This document shows positions 15,597-23,347 of a stretch of DNA of 64,000 bases, in pieces (positions within the stretch are counted from its first letter, which is position 1; each line of letters opens with the position of its first letter). The stretch is from Mucilaginibacter lappiensis (lineage in GTDB: Bacteria > Bacteroidota > Bacteroidia > Sphingobacteriales > Sphingobacteriaceae), in NCBI RefSeq assembly GCF_900155965.1, contig NZ_FTMG01000006.1:1-64000 (forward strand). The letters run 5' to 3'. A program made the position numbers and the translations under genes. Below the pieces are notes generated by a model, which saw nothing but the letters and a program-made list of their open reading frames with translations, was not told where the DNA came from and did not search any database.

Positions 15597-17006
15597 CTAA
15601 TTACTCCTCAATACCAGCAGTACCACATTCTCTACGTGCTGCGTATGGGGAAACATATCAACGGGTTGTATTTTCACCGTATCATATTTTTCTTTCAATA
15701 CCAGCAAATCACGGGCTTGAGTGGCGGCATTACAACTTACATAAACAATCTTTTCAGCTTCAATTTCCATCAGGCGGTTTACCACATCGGGATGCATGCC
15801 TGCGCGCGGCGGGTCGGTGATGATCACATCGGGTTTACCGTGCTCGGCTACAAAATCGGCAACCAGTACATCTTTCATATCACCAGCGTAAAATTTGGTA
15901 TTGGTGATGTTGTTGATAGCTGAGTTTACTTTAGCATCCTCGATAGCGGTAGGGACATACTCCACCCCCACTACTTCTTTTACATGACCTGCAATAAAAT
16001 TAGCGATAGTGCCGGCACCGGTGTATAAGTCATACACGAGTTCATCACCCGTAAAACCAGCGAAATCGCGGGTTATTTCATACAGGCGCAGGGCCTGGAT
16101 GCTGTTGGTTTGATAGAAAGATTTTGGCCCGATACGGAATTTGATACCATTCATTTCCTCATGGATATATTCTGGCCCTTTAAAGGCAATCACCTCCTGG
16201 TCAAAAATGGTATCGTTCTTTTTCTGGTTGATGATGTACAACAGCGAAGTAATCTCCGGGAAACCGGCATCAATAAAGTTCATCAGTTTGCTTACTTCAT
16301 CTTCACTCACGTAGGCAAACACCACAATAACCATAACCTCGCCGGTTGATGAGGTACGTACAATGAGATTACGCAAGGCTCCTTCGTGGTTACGCAGGTT
16401 ATAAAAAGAGTAACCCTGTGCTATCACAAAATCACGGATGCTGTTACGCAGCGTGTTGGAGGGTTCGGCCTGCAGATAGCAATGCTTCACATCCAATATT
16501 TTATCAAAACGACCTGGGATATGGAAACCCAACGCGTTCATATTCAGGGTCTCATCTTCCTTGTTTTCACCGTCATACAACCAGCGTTTATCAGAAAAGG
16601 TATACTCTAACTTATTACGATAATAACGATCGGCGGGTGACGGAACAATATCCATGATACCATCCACATCAATTTTGGCTATACGCCCCAAGGCGTCGGC
16701 TACAGATTTTTGTTTGAATTTAAGCTGTCCGGTGTAATCCATATGTTGCCATTTGCAACCTCCACAGGTACCAAAATGTTCACAAAAAGGCTCAACACGA
16801 TATTCGGATGGTTGTTTAAGTGTAATTATACGGCCCTCGCCAAAATTCTTTTTGCTTTTGTAAACCTGCACATCGGCTACATCGCCGGGAATGGCTTTAT
16901 CTACAAAAAGTACAAAATCGTCGGTTTTACCTACACCTTTACCCTCTTCGGCAATATCAATAATCCGGACATCTTCAAAAAACTTCTGTTTGGCAACTTT
17001 ATTCAT
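15597..17006 (-). CDS. rlmD: 23S rRNA (uracil-5-)-methyltransferase RlmD
   Basis: 469 aa TrmA/RlmD-family m5U methyltransferase. An N-terminal TRAM domain (about 8-66) is followed by cysteines for a [4Fe-4S] cluster: Cys75, Cys81, Cys84 and Cys176. SAM motif VYDLYTGAGTIANF is near 324-337, DPPRAGM at 398-404, and the catalytic cysteine in VSCNAATQARDL is Cys425. RlmD methylates U1939 of 23S rRNA in E. coli; whether this copy is RlmD or the related RlmCD type cannot be settled by eye. A -7 box lies only 8 bp before the ATG, so the message may be nearly leaderless. Confidence 0.9.
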   Translation of the reverse strand: MNKVAKQKFFEDVRIIDIAEEGKGVGKTDDFVLFVDKAIPGDVADVQVYKSKKNFGEGRIITLKQPSEYRVEPFCEHFGTCGGCKWQHMDYTGQLKFKQKSVADALGRIAKIDVDGIMDIVPSPADRYYRNKLEYTFSDKRWLYDGENKEDETLNMNALGFHIPGRFDKILDVKHCYLQAEPSNTLRNSIRDFVIAQGYSFYNLRNHEGALRNLIVRTSSTGEVMVIVVFAYVSEDEVSKLMNFIDAGFPEITSLLYIINQKKNDTIFDQEVIAFKGPEYIHEEMNGIKFRIGPKSFYQTNSIQALRLYEITRDFAGFTGDELVYDLYTGAGTIANFIAGHVKEVVGVEYVPTAIEDAKVNSAINNITNTKFYAGDMKDVLVADFVAEHGKPDVIITDPPRAGMHPDVVNRLMEIEAEKIVYVSCNAATQARDLLVLKEKYDTVKIQPVDMFPHTQHVENVVLLVLRSN

Positions 17007-17013
17007 CAGGCTG

Positions 17014-17021
17014 CAAAGTTA
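17014..17021 (-). promoter_or_regulatory. -7 box for rlmD
   Basis: The complement reads TAACTTTG, matching TAnnTTTG, 7 bp upstream of the ATG ending at 17006. Transcription would begin at or next to the start codon. Confidence 0.5.
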
Positions 17022-17068
17022 ACCGTATTTATTTAGGATAAAAATAGGAGGCTGGAGATAAGCACAAA

Positions 17069-17178
17069 CTGGGTTTACATGGTTTACACTTTTTAGGGTT
17101 AACATTAATATATTTAATTGACAATCAATATATTAAATTAATTTCTATACAATAAAGTGGGTTTACATGTAAACCCAG
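17069..17178. repeat. Nested palindrome element R5, copy 1
   Basis: Outer arms CTGGGTTTACAT (17069-17080) and ATGTAAACCCAG (17167-17178) are perfect reverse complements of 12 bp. The right end also holds a 20-bp self-palindrome, TGGGTTTACATGTAAACCCA, at 17158-17177. The centre is AT-rich and contains TTGACAATCAAT (17118-17129). A homologous element is at 26206-26323. Confidence 0.8.
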
Positions 17179-17347
17179 GGTAAACGCATCTGGCTAAGGA
17201 GATAAGAGCCGGGAAACAATAAAATGGCTATTTCCCCGAATCGCTTTTTGATTAAGGTTTAGGTATTATATGTTTGAATTCATGAATTACCAGACAAAGG
17301 AATATCCGTTCCGCTTAAAAGCGAACCATCAAAAACACAAGAGGCAA

Positions 17348-17455
17348 TCAAGCGAACAAGCTCAATATATAGGATACAAAATCATCGGTATCCATATCGG
17401 CTATATCAAATTGCTCATCAATCAGGTCTGAAAATTCTGTTAGTTCGGGACTCAT
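17348..17455 (-). CDS. Possible small acidic protein (35 aa)
   Basis: A short frame with ATG at 17455 and TGA at 17348. The peptide begins MSPELTEFSDLIDEQFDI and is strongly acidic, ending in a hydrophobic stretch (FVSYILSLFA). It lies alone in the 550-bp gap between rlmD and creD. It has no recognised family. The D/E-rich composition and sensible start argue weakly that it is real, but chance cannot be ruled out. Confidence 0.35.
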   Translation of the reverse strand: MSPELTEFSDLIDEQFDIADMDTDDFVSYILSLFA

Positions 17456-17525
17456 GATAAAAAATTTATTATGCTAACATAGTAAATATTATACTAAAAA
17501 CCAAATCGGTATACGGTATTAATTA

Positions 17526-17560
17526 AAAAGAGGATAGATTTTTTACCATCCCCTTTTTTT
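17526..17560 (-). terminator. Terminator after creD
   Basis: Arms AAAAGAGGAT (17526-17535) and ATCCCCTTTT (17548-17557) pair with one G-U, with T-runs on both strands. It ends 3 bp from the creD stop codon. Confidence 0.7.
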
Positions 17561-17562
17561 GC

Positions 17563-18915
17563 CTAATGCCTGTCCCAGTTTATTCTGCGCGAGAAGTACA
17601 TCAATACGGCCACTACCATAAATAAAGCAACACTGCCAATGATAAGTGCGAAATCCTCCAGTTGGATGATCACAAAGATGAACGCGTAAAAAACAGACAG
17701 GATAAAGGCGAACAACCAGGTGGCCATTTTATTTTTTAACAAGGATGCTATAAACACCGACACCAATGCAATAGTTGACACCGAAGCAATGAGGTAAGCA
17801 TAATTATAACCTACCTGTTCAGAAAAAGAAAGCAGCAAGGAATAATAAATGATCATGGCTAGGCCAATGAGGATATAATTAAATATATGGATCCTTTGTT
17901 TACGGATCACTTCGGTTAAAAACAGGGAGATGAATGTTAATGCGATAATAAGCAGCGCGTACTTGCTGGTTCGCATCGTTTTTTGATACTGATCAACCGG
18001 CAAACGTAATTTTATACCAAATACCGCATCGCCAAGTTTTTTATCATTACTTAGCAAAGTATCATTATTAACCCATTGCTGCGGAAAAGGGCGGTTATAA
18101 TACAACATACGCCAGTGGGCTTTAAACCCATTTTTGTTTATTGTGTAATCGTCGGGCAGGTAGCGGCCATCAAAGCTCGGGCTGCTCCAGGTTCCACTTG
18201 CTTCCACATCGGTAGTTTTACCCAGATGCAAAAAGCTTAGGTTCTGACTTCCTTTCAGATCCAGGGCGTATTCAAAAGGCACATTCCCGTCTTTAGCCCC
18301 TGAAATATCAACAGCTACCTGTAATCCTCCACCAAATACCGATGCGCTTTCAAATAAGGGTTCGGCAGTCAAAGTTTGATCATTGGCTTTGATCACTGGG
18401 TTATTTTTTAGTCCTTTTAAATCACTGATACTAAATACGATCCGGGCTTTATTCAGCAAAAGCTGATCGGGAGTCAGGGATAGGCTACCCAGATCGGCTT
18501 TGGCGAAGTTACCAGATACCTTTATCAGGGAATTGTAAACCGCCACATCAAATATTCCCCGGTGCCGAATTTGGGTAGTTAACCCTGCTTTAATATGCAG
18601 ATTATCAGGCAAAATGTATAAATTTTCGATGATCTCCCTGGTAACTTCCTTGTTTGATGCATCCCTATCCTTAACCTGTTGTTTGTAAGGTATAACCAAT
18701 ACTGGCCCCTTGATCACCTGACTACCCGACCATTTATCAGATACATCGCGCATCATTTCGTCCTGCCTGCTGGTCCGCTCATCTATCAGGTTATTGACCA
18801 GTGATGAAGGTATAAGCAACAACAGGATCAGTGTAGCAATAAAAAGCAATTTAACGGTTATCGACTCCTTGAGCCCGTCCATTATTCCATGTTTTGGTGA
18901 TTCGTTTTCGGTCAT
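17563..18915 (-). CDS. creD: Cell envelope integrity protein CreD
   Basis: 450 aa from the ATG at 18915 (an upstream in-frame ATG at 18996 would add 27 residues running across an operator, so it is not used). The N-terminal cytoplasmic stretch and one membrane helix (VKLLFIATLILLLLIPSSLV) precede a large periplasmic domain, and about five membrane helices fill the C-terminal third. CreD is an inner-membrane protein tied to envelope stress and beta-lactam tolerance in gamma-proteobacteria; its role in Bacteroidota is unclear. It often sits beside a small winged-helix regulator. Here none is present, although two matching operator-like palindromes remain upstream. Confidence 0.9.
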   Translation of the reverse strand: MTENESPKHGIMDGLKESITVKLLFIATLILLLLIPSSLVNNLIDERTSRQDEMMRDVSDKWSGSQVIKGPVLVIPYKQQVKDRDASNKEVTREIIENLYILPDNLHIKAGLTTQIRHRGIFDVAVYNSLIKVSGNFAKADLGSLSLTPDQLLLNKARIVFSISDLKGLKNNPVIKANDQTLTAEPLFESASVFGGGLQVAVDISGAKDGNVPFEYALDLKGSQNLSFLHLGKTTDVEASGTWSSPSFDGRYLPDDYTINKNGFKAHWRMLYYNRPFPQQWVNNDTLLSNDKKLGDAVFGIKLRLPVDQYQKTMRTSKYALLIIALTFISLFLTEVIRKQRIHIFNYILIGLAMIIYYSLLLSFSEQVGYNYAYLIASVSTIALVSVFIASLLKNKMATWLFAFILSVFYAFIFVIIQLEDFALIIGSVALFMVVAVLMYFSRRINWDRH

Positions 18916-18932
18916 GTTATTTTTTATAAAGT

Positions 18933-18949
18933 ACTTTGAATTACAAAGT
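18933..18949. promoter_or_regulatory. Operator-like palindrome, creD-proximal
   Basis: ACTTTG (18933-18938), 5 bp, CAAAGT (18944-18949). It lies 18 bp before the creD start and is repeated at 19009-19025. Confidence 0.55.
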
Positions 18950-18961
18950 TTAAAGATCAAA

Positions 18962-18981
18962 AAGAAGGCTCTGAGAGCCTT
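18962..18981 (-). terminator. Hairpin with T-run upstream of creD
   Basis: AAGGCTC (18965-18971) and GAGCCTT (18975-18981) with a 3-base loop, followed on the minus strand by CTTTTTG. It lies between the two creD operators. It could stop transcription arriving from the cassette or the former tetR gene. Confidence 0.55.
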
Positions 18982-19008
18982 GCTGCATTTTTTCAATTAC
19001 TATAAAGT

Positions 19009-19025
19009 ACTTTGCAATTCAAAGT
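19009..19025. promoter_or_regulatory. Operator-like palindrome, creD-distal
   Basis: ACTTTG (19009-19014), 5 bp, CAAAGT (19020-19025); the flanking T/A extend the match to 7 bp. Same motif and spacing as at 18933-18949, 76 bp away. Confidence 0.6.
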
Positions 19026-19068
19026 AACAAAGAAGATTTAAACAATCCAAATATTTTCTTTTAAAAAT

Positions 19069-19143
19069 TTAAACTGAAATAGCTGCCTTCACCAGGTAAG
19101 GAAGGATCTCCTTTTGAAAAGAAAATTGTAGCTTCATCTCAGA
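19069..19143 (-). pseudogene. Displaced 3' end of a tetR-like gene
   Basis: Read on the minus strand this short stretch encodes SFQKEILPYLVKAAISV and a stop, the same last 17 residues as the TetR regulator at 21015-21596. The DNA differs at several third codon positions (for example GTG for GTA, GCT for GCA), so it comes from a diverged homologue rather than a fresh duplication. Upstream the frame matches only loosely (SEMKLQF against SDVRKNFV) and then meets a stop. It forms a direct repeat with 21015-21081 around the ATPase/DUF4276 cassette. Confidence 0.75.
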
Positions 19144-19190
19144 TTAGCAAAGTGGCATTTTAAATTAGAATGGAATTTAGTTAAAATAGC

Positions 19191-19850
19191 CTAAATATTT
19201 TCTAACATAGTTATCCATTCATTAAACCGAGGGCTTTTTGATCTTATTTTTTTCAGCCCAATCTCCTGAGCCAAAATACTTCCGTAAACGATCTTATTGT
19301 ATCCTTTAATTAATCTCTTTAATCTATACGAGGGTGCATTATTAGGGGTATTGTTTATAAGTTCGGGATTAGGATAACCGACGAGTACTTGTTCTAACTC
19401 TGCTTTATTTACAAAATCCTCCACAGGGATGTGGTTTACAAATGCATCAATATTGTTAAACAATAACCCTTCAAATTCATGCAATTGAATATATGGCATG
19501 AATCTATGTGCTACAGACTTATCCACGGCCTCTTTCATCCCACTTTCAAGAATAGACATACGATGATTTTTATCTATTTCTTTATGAGCATTTTCCCATT
19601 TAGGAAATTCAAATTTTGCCTTTATTCCATAATAATCTATTAGAGTAGACACAATGCTATCTTTTTCTTGTAATAAGTGATTCTCAATTTGTTTTTTTAA
19701 ATTATTCCAGGGAACAATTCCCCCTCCTGATTTTTTGATTAAAGGCGTTTGTATTATGATTTTTTTCTTCAAAAAATGAGAGTATAACACATCTTTACAA
19801 AATTCTGTTTCTGTTGGGCCTTCGCAAATGATAATAATTCTTTTCATCAA
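19191..19850 (-). CDS. DUF4276 (Toprim-like) protein, putative defence partner
   Basis: 219 aa. The N-terminus has a strand followed by CEGPTETEF (Glu10, Glu14), the pattern of Toprim-like folds where the glutamate binds Mg2+. A later strand ends STLIDYYG (Asp72). LHEFEGLLF near residues 123-131 is a DUF4276 hallmark. Members are thought to be nuclease-like and often pair with ABC-type ATPases in defence islands; this is family-level knowledge and not shown for this protein. Its start lies 4 bp after the ATPase stop, so the two are coupled. Conserved residues appear intact. Confidence 0.8.
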   Translation of the reverse strand: MMKRIIIICEGPTETEFCKDVLYSHFLKKKIIIQTPLIKKSGGGIVPWNNLKKQIENHLLQEKDSIVSTLIDYYGIKAKFEFPKWENAHKEIDKNHRMSILESGMKEAVDKSVAHRFMPYIQLHEFEGLLFNNIDAFVNHIPVEDFVNKAELEQVLVGYPNPELINNTPNNAPSYRLKRLIKGYNKIVYGSILAQEIGLKKIRSKSPRFNEWITMLENI

Positions 19851-19854
19851 TTCT

Positions 19855-20922
19855 TTAGCTTGGTTGCCCCCCTTGTATTATATTTTTCTGCCAAAGGTCT
19901 CCGATATTATACTCATCCAACCATTGCGATAAATCTGCATCATCAAGCCTGTTAAAAGAACTTTCCCCTTTTTTTTGATCCACCGTTATAATATCTTTAG
20001 CTTCAAAATGATTTACCAGATCAGCAGATTGTGTAGCTGCAATTACCTGGGTATCTCTTGAGGCGGCACTTTGTATCATACCCGCAAGTTTTGATATTGC
20101 AAATGGGTGCAAACCCAATTCTGGTTCATCAATAATTATGGTTGTGGGTAAATTTGGTTGAAGAAAAAGAGTTGCCAAGGCAATAAATCTTATGGTACCA
20201 TCAGACAAGTCAGTAACCCCATAAACATTTGAGGTAAATTTATCCTGCCATTGCAATCGTATAAACCCTTCATTATTGGGCTGAAGATAAAAGTCTGAAA
20301 AGTATGGTGCTATACTCTGTACAGTATTTACTATCCGGTTATAAACAAGCCTGTCCTTTTGTTGAATATTAAATAAAAAGGCTGCTAGATTATCACCCTT
20401 TTCATATAAAAAGTATATATCATTATCGATATGACTTAATTTATTAAAGGGCGAATTTCTACCAGTATCGTGAAAGTGATATTTCTGAAATGAATTTAAA
20501 TACTTTCGTATGTACTCGGCTCTTGCCATAGAATAAACTTTTATTCTAGCTTCGTTCGAATAACTTGCAATGTCTGTAGGATTATTGTAATATGGGTTAT
20601 TGTCATACCATAATCCCTCAGAAACAAAAATAAATGAGCTTTCCCCTTTTTCAATTTCAAAAGAATAACCATTTTTCCCAAACTTTATCTTTGAATAAAT
20701 GCTCGCAGTATTTTTACTGCCTTTGTGGAGCATCTTCTCTTCCCCTCCTGCCAAAGCAACATACTCAGTAAGATTTTGATTATATAAGCGGTTTAAAAAT
20801 TCAAAAAAAGACAGAAAATTACTTTTACCGGCACCATTTGCTCCTATGAGTATATTTATAGGGGCAAATTCTACTTTGGTAGAATTAATTGACTTATATC
20901 CTTTTATTTCTATATAATCCAT
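19855..20922 (-). CDS. AAA/ABC-type ATPase (RecF/OLD-like), putative defence
   Basis: 355 aa soluble ATPase of the AAA_21 type. Walker A GANGAGKS is at residues 27-34, the ABC signature LSDGT at 239-243, Walker B IIIDE at 262-266 and the switch region AATQSADL near 295-302. It lacks the long coiled coil of SMC proteins and the C-terminal Toprim domain of OLD nucleases; that domain appears to be supplied by the next gene, DUF4276. Known two-gene systems such as PARIS and RloA/RloB have a comparable split. This pair is not one I can name. Upstream there is no clear TAnnTTTG promoter. Confidence 0.85.
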   Translation of the reverse strand: MDYIEIKGYKSINSTKVEFAPINILIGANGAGKSNFLSFFEFLNRLYNQNLTEYVALAGGEEKMLHKGSKNTASIYSKIKFGKNGYSFEIEKGESSFIFVSEGLWYDNNPYYNNPTDIASYSNEARIKVYSMARAEYIRKYLNSFQKYHFHDTGRNSPFNKLSHIDNDIYFLYEKGDNLAAFLFNIQQKDRLVYNRIVNTVQSIAPYFSDFYLQPNNEGFIRLQWQDKFTSNVYGVTDLSDGTIRFIALATLFLQPNLPTTIIIDEPELGLHPFAISKLAGMIQSAASRDTQVIAATQSADLVNHFEAKDIITVDQKKGESSFNRLDDADLSQWLDEYNIGDLWQKNIIQGGQPS

Positions 20923-21014
20923 ATTAAGGGAAGAATATCCTTTTTAAACGATAATCAATATTACCAAATACTATGCAATAATGATTTATTATGCAGAAAG
21001 TTTTTATAGATTAT

Positions 21015-21596
21015 TTAAACCGAAATTGCCGCCTTTACCAGGTAAGGAAGGATCTCCTTCTGAAAAGAAACAAAATTCTTACGCACATCAGAATCACTTA
21101 CCGAGGTGAAAGCAAAACTAAACACGATGCTTTTACTGCATTTAATTAAAAAACGCAACCGTTGCTGGTAGGTTTCGTGTTTACGGATACCGGGTAATTG
21201 TATAAATGAAGCCATCAGCAACTCTTCCAGCTCGTTCGACAGATTTTTTAGAAAATCTTGCGAATTGGTTGATTCCCTGATAAAATCCCAACCGATGAAC
21301 TCGTTACATATGGTGTATGAGAGGCGGCAGGTTTTCATGATCAGGTTGTTCAGATATTCTTCTTCGTCAATATCCGGGGCATTGTGTTCCACCAGATCGT
21401 CAACACTGGCCTTAATATAATCCATCAGCAGTATATGTAAAACTGCTTCTTTACTATCAAAATATTTGTAAATGGTAGCCTTGGCAATTTTAGCCTTTTT
21501 GGCTATTTCGTTAACACTGGTTTTATGGTAACCGAACTTGCGGAACAGGTCCTGTGCCGCCCTTTTTATACTATCTTTTATTTTATCGGCTTCCAT
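21015..21596 (-). CDS. TetR/AcrR family transcriptional regulator
   Basis: 193 aa. The N-terminal helix-turn-helix is typical: RAAQDLFRKFGYHKTSVNEIAKKAKIAKATIYKYFDSKEAVL, about residues 12-53. The C-terminal ligand domain is unassigned. It starts 3 bp before the stop of the gene at 21600-22007 on the same strand, so it may be read from the pheS unit. The last ~17 codons are repeated at 19069-19143 across an inserted cassette. Before that insertion it probably stood directly upstream of creD. Confidence 0.9.
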   Translation of the reverse strand: MEADKIKDSIKRAAQDLFRKFGYHKTSVNEIAKKAKIAKATIYKYFDSKEAVLHILLMDYIKASVDDLVEHNAPDIDEEEYLNNLIMKTCRLSYTICNEFIGWDFIRESTNSQDFLKNLSNELEELLMASFIQLPGIRKHETYQQRLRFLIKCSKSIVFSFAFTSVSDSDVRKNFVSFQKEILPYLVKAAISV

Positions 21597-21599
21597 TTA

Positions 21600-22007
21600 T
21601 TAATTGACAACTTGAATAGTGAACTGGGTGGTGATAACCTGATATGACCTCAGCGACTTTGTAGCAGGGGCCTTTACCGGTGTACCATCCTCCAGTGAAA
21701 ATTTCGATCCGCTGCAGGGATCGGTAGCTGTAAGGCCGGTATCATCAATAGTAACAGCGCATTTTTTTTCGGGCTGATAGCTGCTGCACCGGTCAAAAGC
21801 AACAATTCCACGGGTTTGCGAATGATAAAGAATCAACCCCGAAACTCCATAACCGTTAACTATAGCGTAGCCACCCGGGCTATTCAGCGCGCTGTACGTA
21901 GGATTTATAGGCGCTTGAAAGTTTACCGGCACACTCGGAACTGGGTCTCCCTTTCCGCATGAAAGTAAACAAATTCCTGTTAGTATGACCAGTATGAACT
22001 TTTTCAT
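21600..22007 (-). CDS. Lipoprotein with degenerate Rieske-like fold
   Basis: 135 aa. Lipobox LLSC (Cys17) after a short signal. The second half looks like a Rieske domain: FDRCSSYQPEKKCAV, then DPCSGSKFSLEDGTPVKAPATKSLRSYQV. The cluster ligand pairs CxH and CxxH are absent; the histidine positions are serine in both, so a normal [2Fe-2S] centre is not expected. Its ATG overlaps the pheS stop by 4 bp (22004-22007), showing coupling to a core gene. Function unknown; a membrane-tethered binding protein is possible. Confidence 0.75.
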   Translation of the reverse strand: MKKFILVILTGICLLSCGKGDPVPSVPVNFQAPINPTYSALNSPGGYAIVNGYGVSGLILYHSQTRGIVAFDRCSSYQPEKKCAVTIDDTGLTATDPCSGSKFSLEDGTPVKAPATKSLRSYQVITTQFTIQVVN

Positions 22008-23038
22008 AGTATTTCTGTTTGAAACTGTTTTAAAAAGCGTACATCGTTCTCAGAAAATAAGCGCAGATCACGGATAACATATTTCAGGTTCGCGATCCTT
22101 TCCATACCCATGCCAAAGGCAAAACCGGTATATTTTTTACTATCGATACCGCAATTTTCCAATACGTTAGGGTCAACCATGCCGCAGCCCAATATTTCAA
22201 CCCACCCACTGTATTTACACATATTACAACCCGATCCGCCGCAAATGGTACAGGAAACATCCATCTCTGCCGAAGGCTCGGTGAACGGGAAATACGATGG
22301 GCGGAAACGAACCTTAGTACCTTCGCCGTATAATTCCTGCACAAAGTGATATAACGTTTGTTTCAGATCGGCAAAGGATACGTTCTCATCTACATATAAA
22401 CCCTCAACCTGGTGAAAAAAGCAATGTGCACGGGCCGATATAGCCTCGTTACGGTAAACCCTGCCTGGCATAATAGCCCGGAACGGTGGTTTACCATGCT
22501 CCATCATCCGCACCTGAACCGATGAGGTATGGGTACGCAATGCGATATCATCTTTACCGTTATTCTTTTTGATAAAGAAGGTATCCTGCATATCACGCGC
22601 GGGATGCTCTTCCGGGAAGTTCAGGGCCGAGAAGTTATGCCAATCGTCCTCAATTTCCGGTCCTTCGGCAACCACAAAGCCCAGGCGCTTAAATATATCT
22701 ATGATCTCATTACGCACCAGCGACAGCGGATGGCGCGAGCCAACAGCAAAATCTTCGCCGGGTAAAGTGAGATCGATTTCGGATTTCGGAGTTCCGATTT
22801 CGGATGTCTGATTCTCTTTCAGCTCATTATATTTGGTCTCGGCCAGTTGTTTAAACTGGTTAAGTACTTTACCAAAGGTGCGTTTCTCTTCGGCGCCAAC
22901 GGTTTTAAACTGCTCAAAAAGGTCTTTTATAATTCCTTTAGTACCTAAAAATTTGATGCGAAATGTTTCCAGTTCATCGGCATTAGCTGGCGAAAAAGCA
23001 TTTATTTCGGCTGTATATTGGTCAATTTGAGCTTGCAT
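22004..23038 (-). CDS. pheS: Phenylalanine-tRNA ligase alpha subunit
   Basis: 344 aa class II aminoacyl-tRNA synthetase subunit. The N-terminal coiled coil with KFLGTKGIIKDLF, motif 2 (FRAIMPGRVYRNEAISARAHCFFHQVEGLYVD, about 182-213) and motif 3 (FAFGMGMERIANLKY, about 308-322) are all present. CTICGGSGCNMCKYSGW near 258-274 is the usual family insert. The beta subunit gene is not adjacent. A -7 box is found ~95 bp upstream. Confidence 0.96.
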   Translation of the reverse strand: MQAQIDQYTAEINAFSPANADELETFRIKFLGTKGIIKDLFEQFKTVGAEEKRTFGKVLNQFKQLAETKYNELKENQTSEIGTPKSEIDLTLPGEDFAVGSRHPLSLVRNEIIDIFKRLGFVVAEGPEIEDDWHNFSALNFPEEHPARDMQDTFFIKKNNGKDDIALRTHTSSVQVRMMEHGKPPFRAIMPGRVYRNEAISARAHCFFHQVEGLYVDENVSFADLKQTLYHFVQELYGEGTKVRFRPSYFPFTEPSAEMDVSCTICGGSGCNMCKYSGWVEILGCGMVDPNVLENCGIDSKKYTGFAFGMGMERIANLKYVIRDLRLFSENDVRFLKQFQTEIL

Positions 23039-23132
23039 TGTTCTGGTGTTATTAAAAAATTATGGCGGTAAAGCCAACTAACTGATATCGTCTGCGGTGT
23101 AAACTGGTTGGACGTTTGATGCAGCAAGTGTG

Positions 23133-23140
23133 CAAATATA
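23133..23140 (-). promoter_or_regulatory. -7 box upstream of pheS
   Basis: The complement reads TATATTTG, matching TAnnTTTG. A -33 TTTG is not evident. It would give a leader of roughly 85 nt. Confidence 0.45.
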
Positions 23141-23237
23141 AAAAAACGGCTCTAAATGTGTTTAGGATTGCATGAATATATAGTATCAGAAGCATACGAG
23201 TAACGCCATTATTACCCAATTTTAACAAAGACACCTA

Positions 23238-23296
23238 CTGTACAAAAACTTTTTAAAGCTTTATTTTAACACTTTTTTGCTCAAAACAGGGCAAAA
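23238..23296 (-). repeat. Partial copy C of the 9880/61875 element
   Basis: Read on the minus strand, AAAAGTGTTAAAATAAAG... followed by TTTAAAAAGTTTTT closely matches 62117-62151 at the end of copy B. The upstream hairpin and core are missing. It lies just downstream of the Kelch/SARP gene. Confidence 0.5.
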
Positions 23297-23347
23297 ATGA
23301 ATGAAAAATGTCCGAAAACGCATTTCGGCGAAGCCGGAGAAATACAA

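Larger units (their letters stand above)
19072..21014. mobile_element. Candidate inserted cassette at tetR 3' end
   Basis: The ~1.9 kb between the two tetR tails holds only the ATPase and DUF4276 genes. By eye it is more AT-rich than creD, tetR and pheS. The direct repeats at both ends are what integration or recombination at the 3' end of tetR would leave. No integrase, transposase or terminal inverted repeat is visible, so the mechanism is unknown. Confidence 0.5.

Noticed and set aside
15483..15923. 146-aa plus-strand frame
   Set aside because: Lies mostly opposite the real rlmD coding sequence; composition of a shadow frame.
18916..18996. 27-residue extension of CreD
   Set aside because: Would place coding sequence over the operator palindrome and hairpin; the ATG at 18915 matches the usual CreD start.
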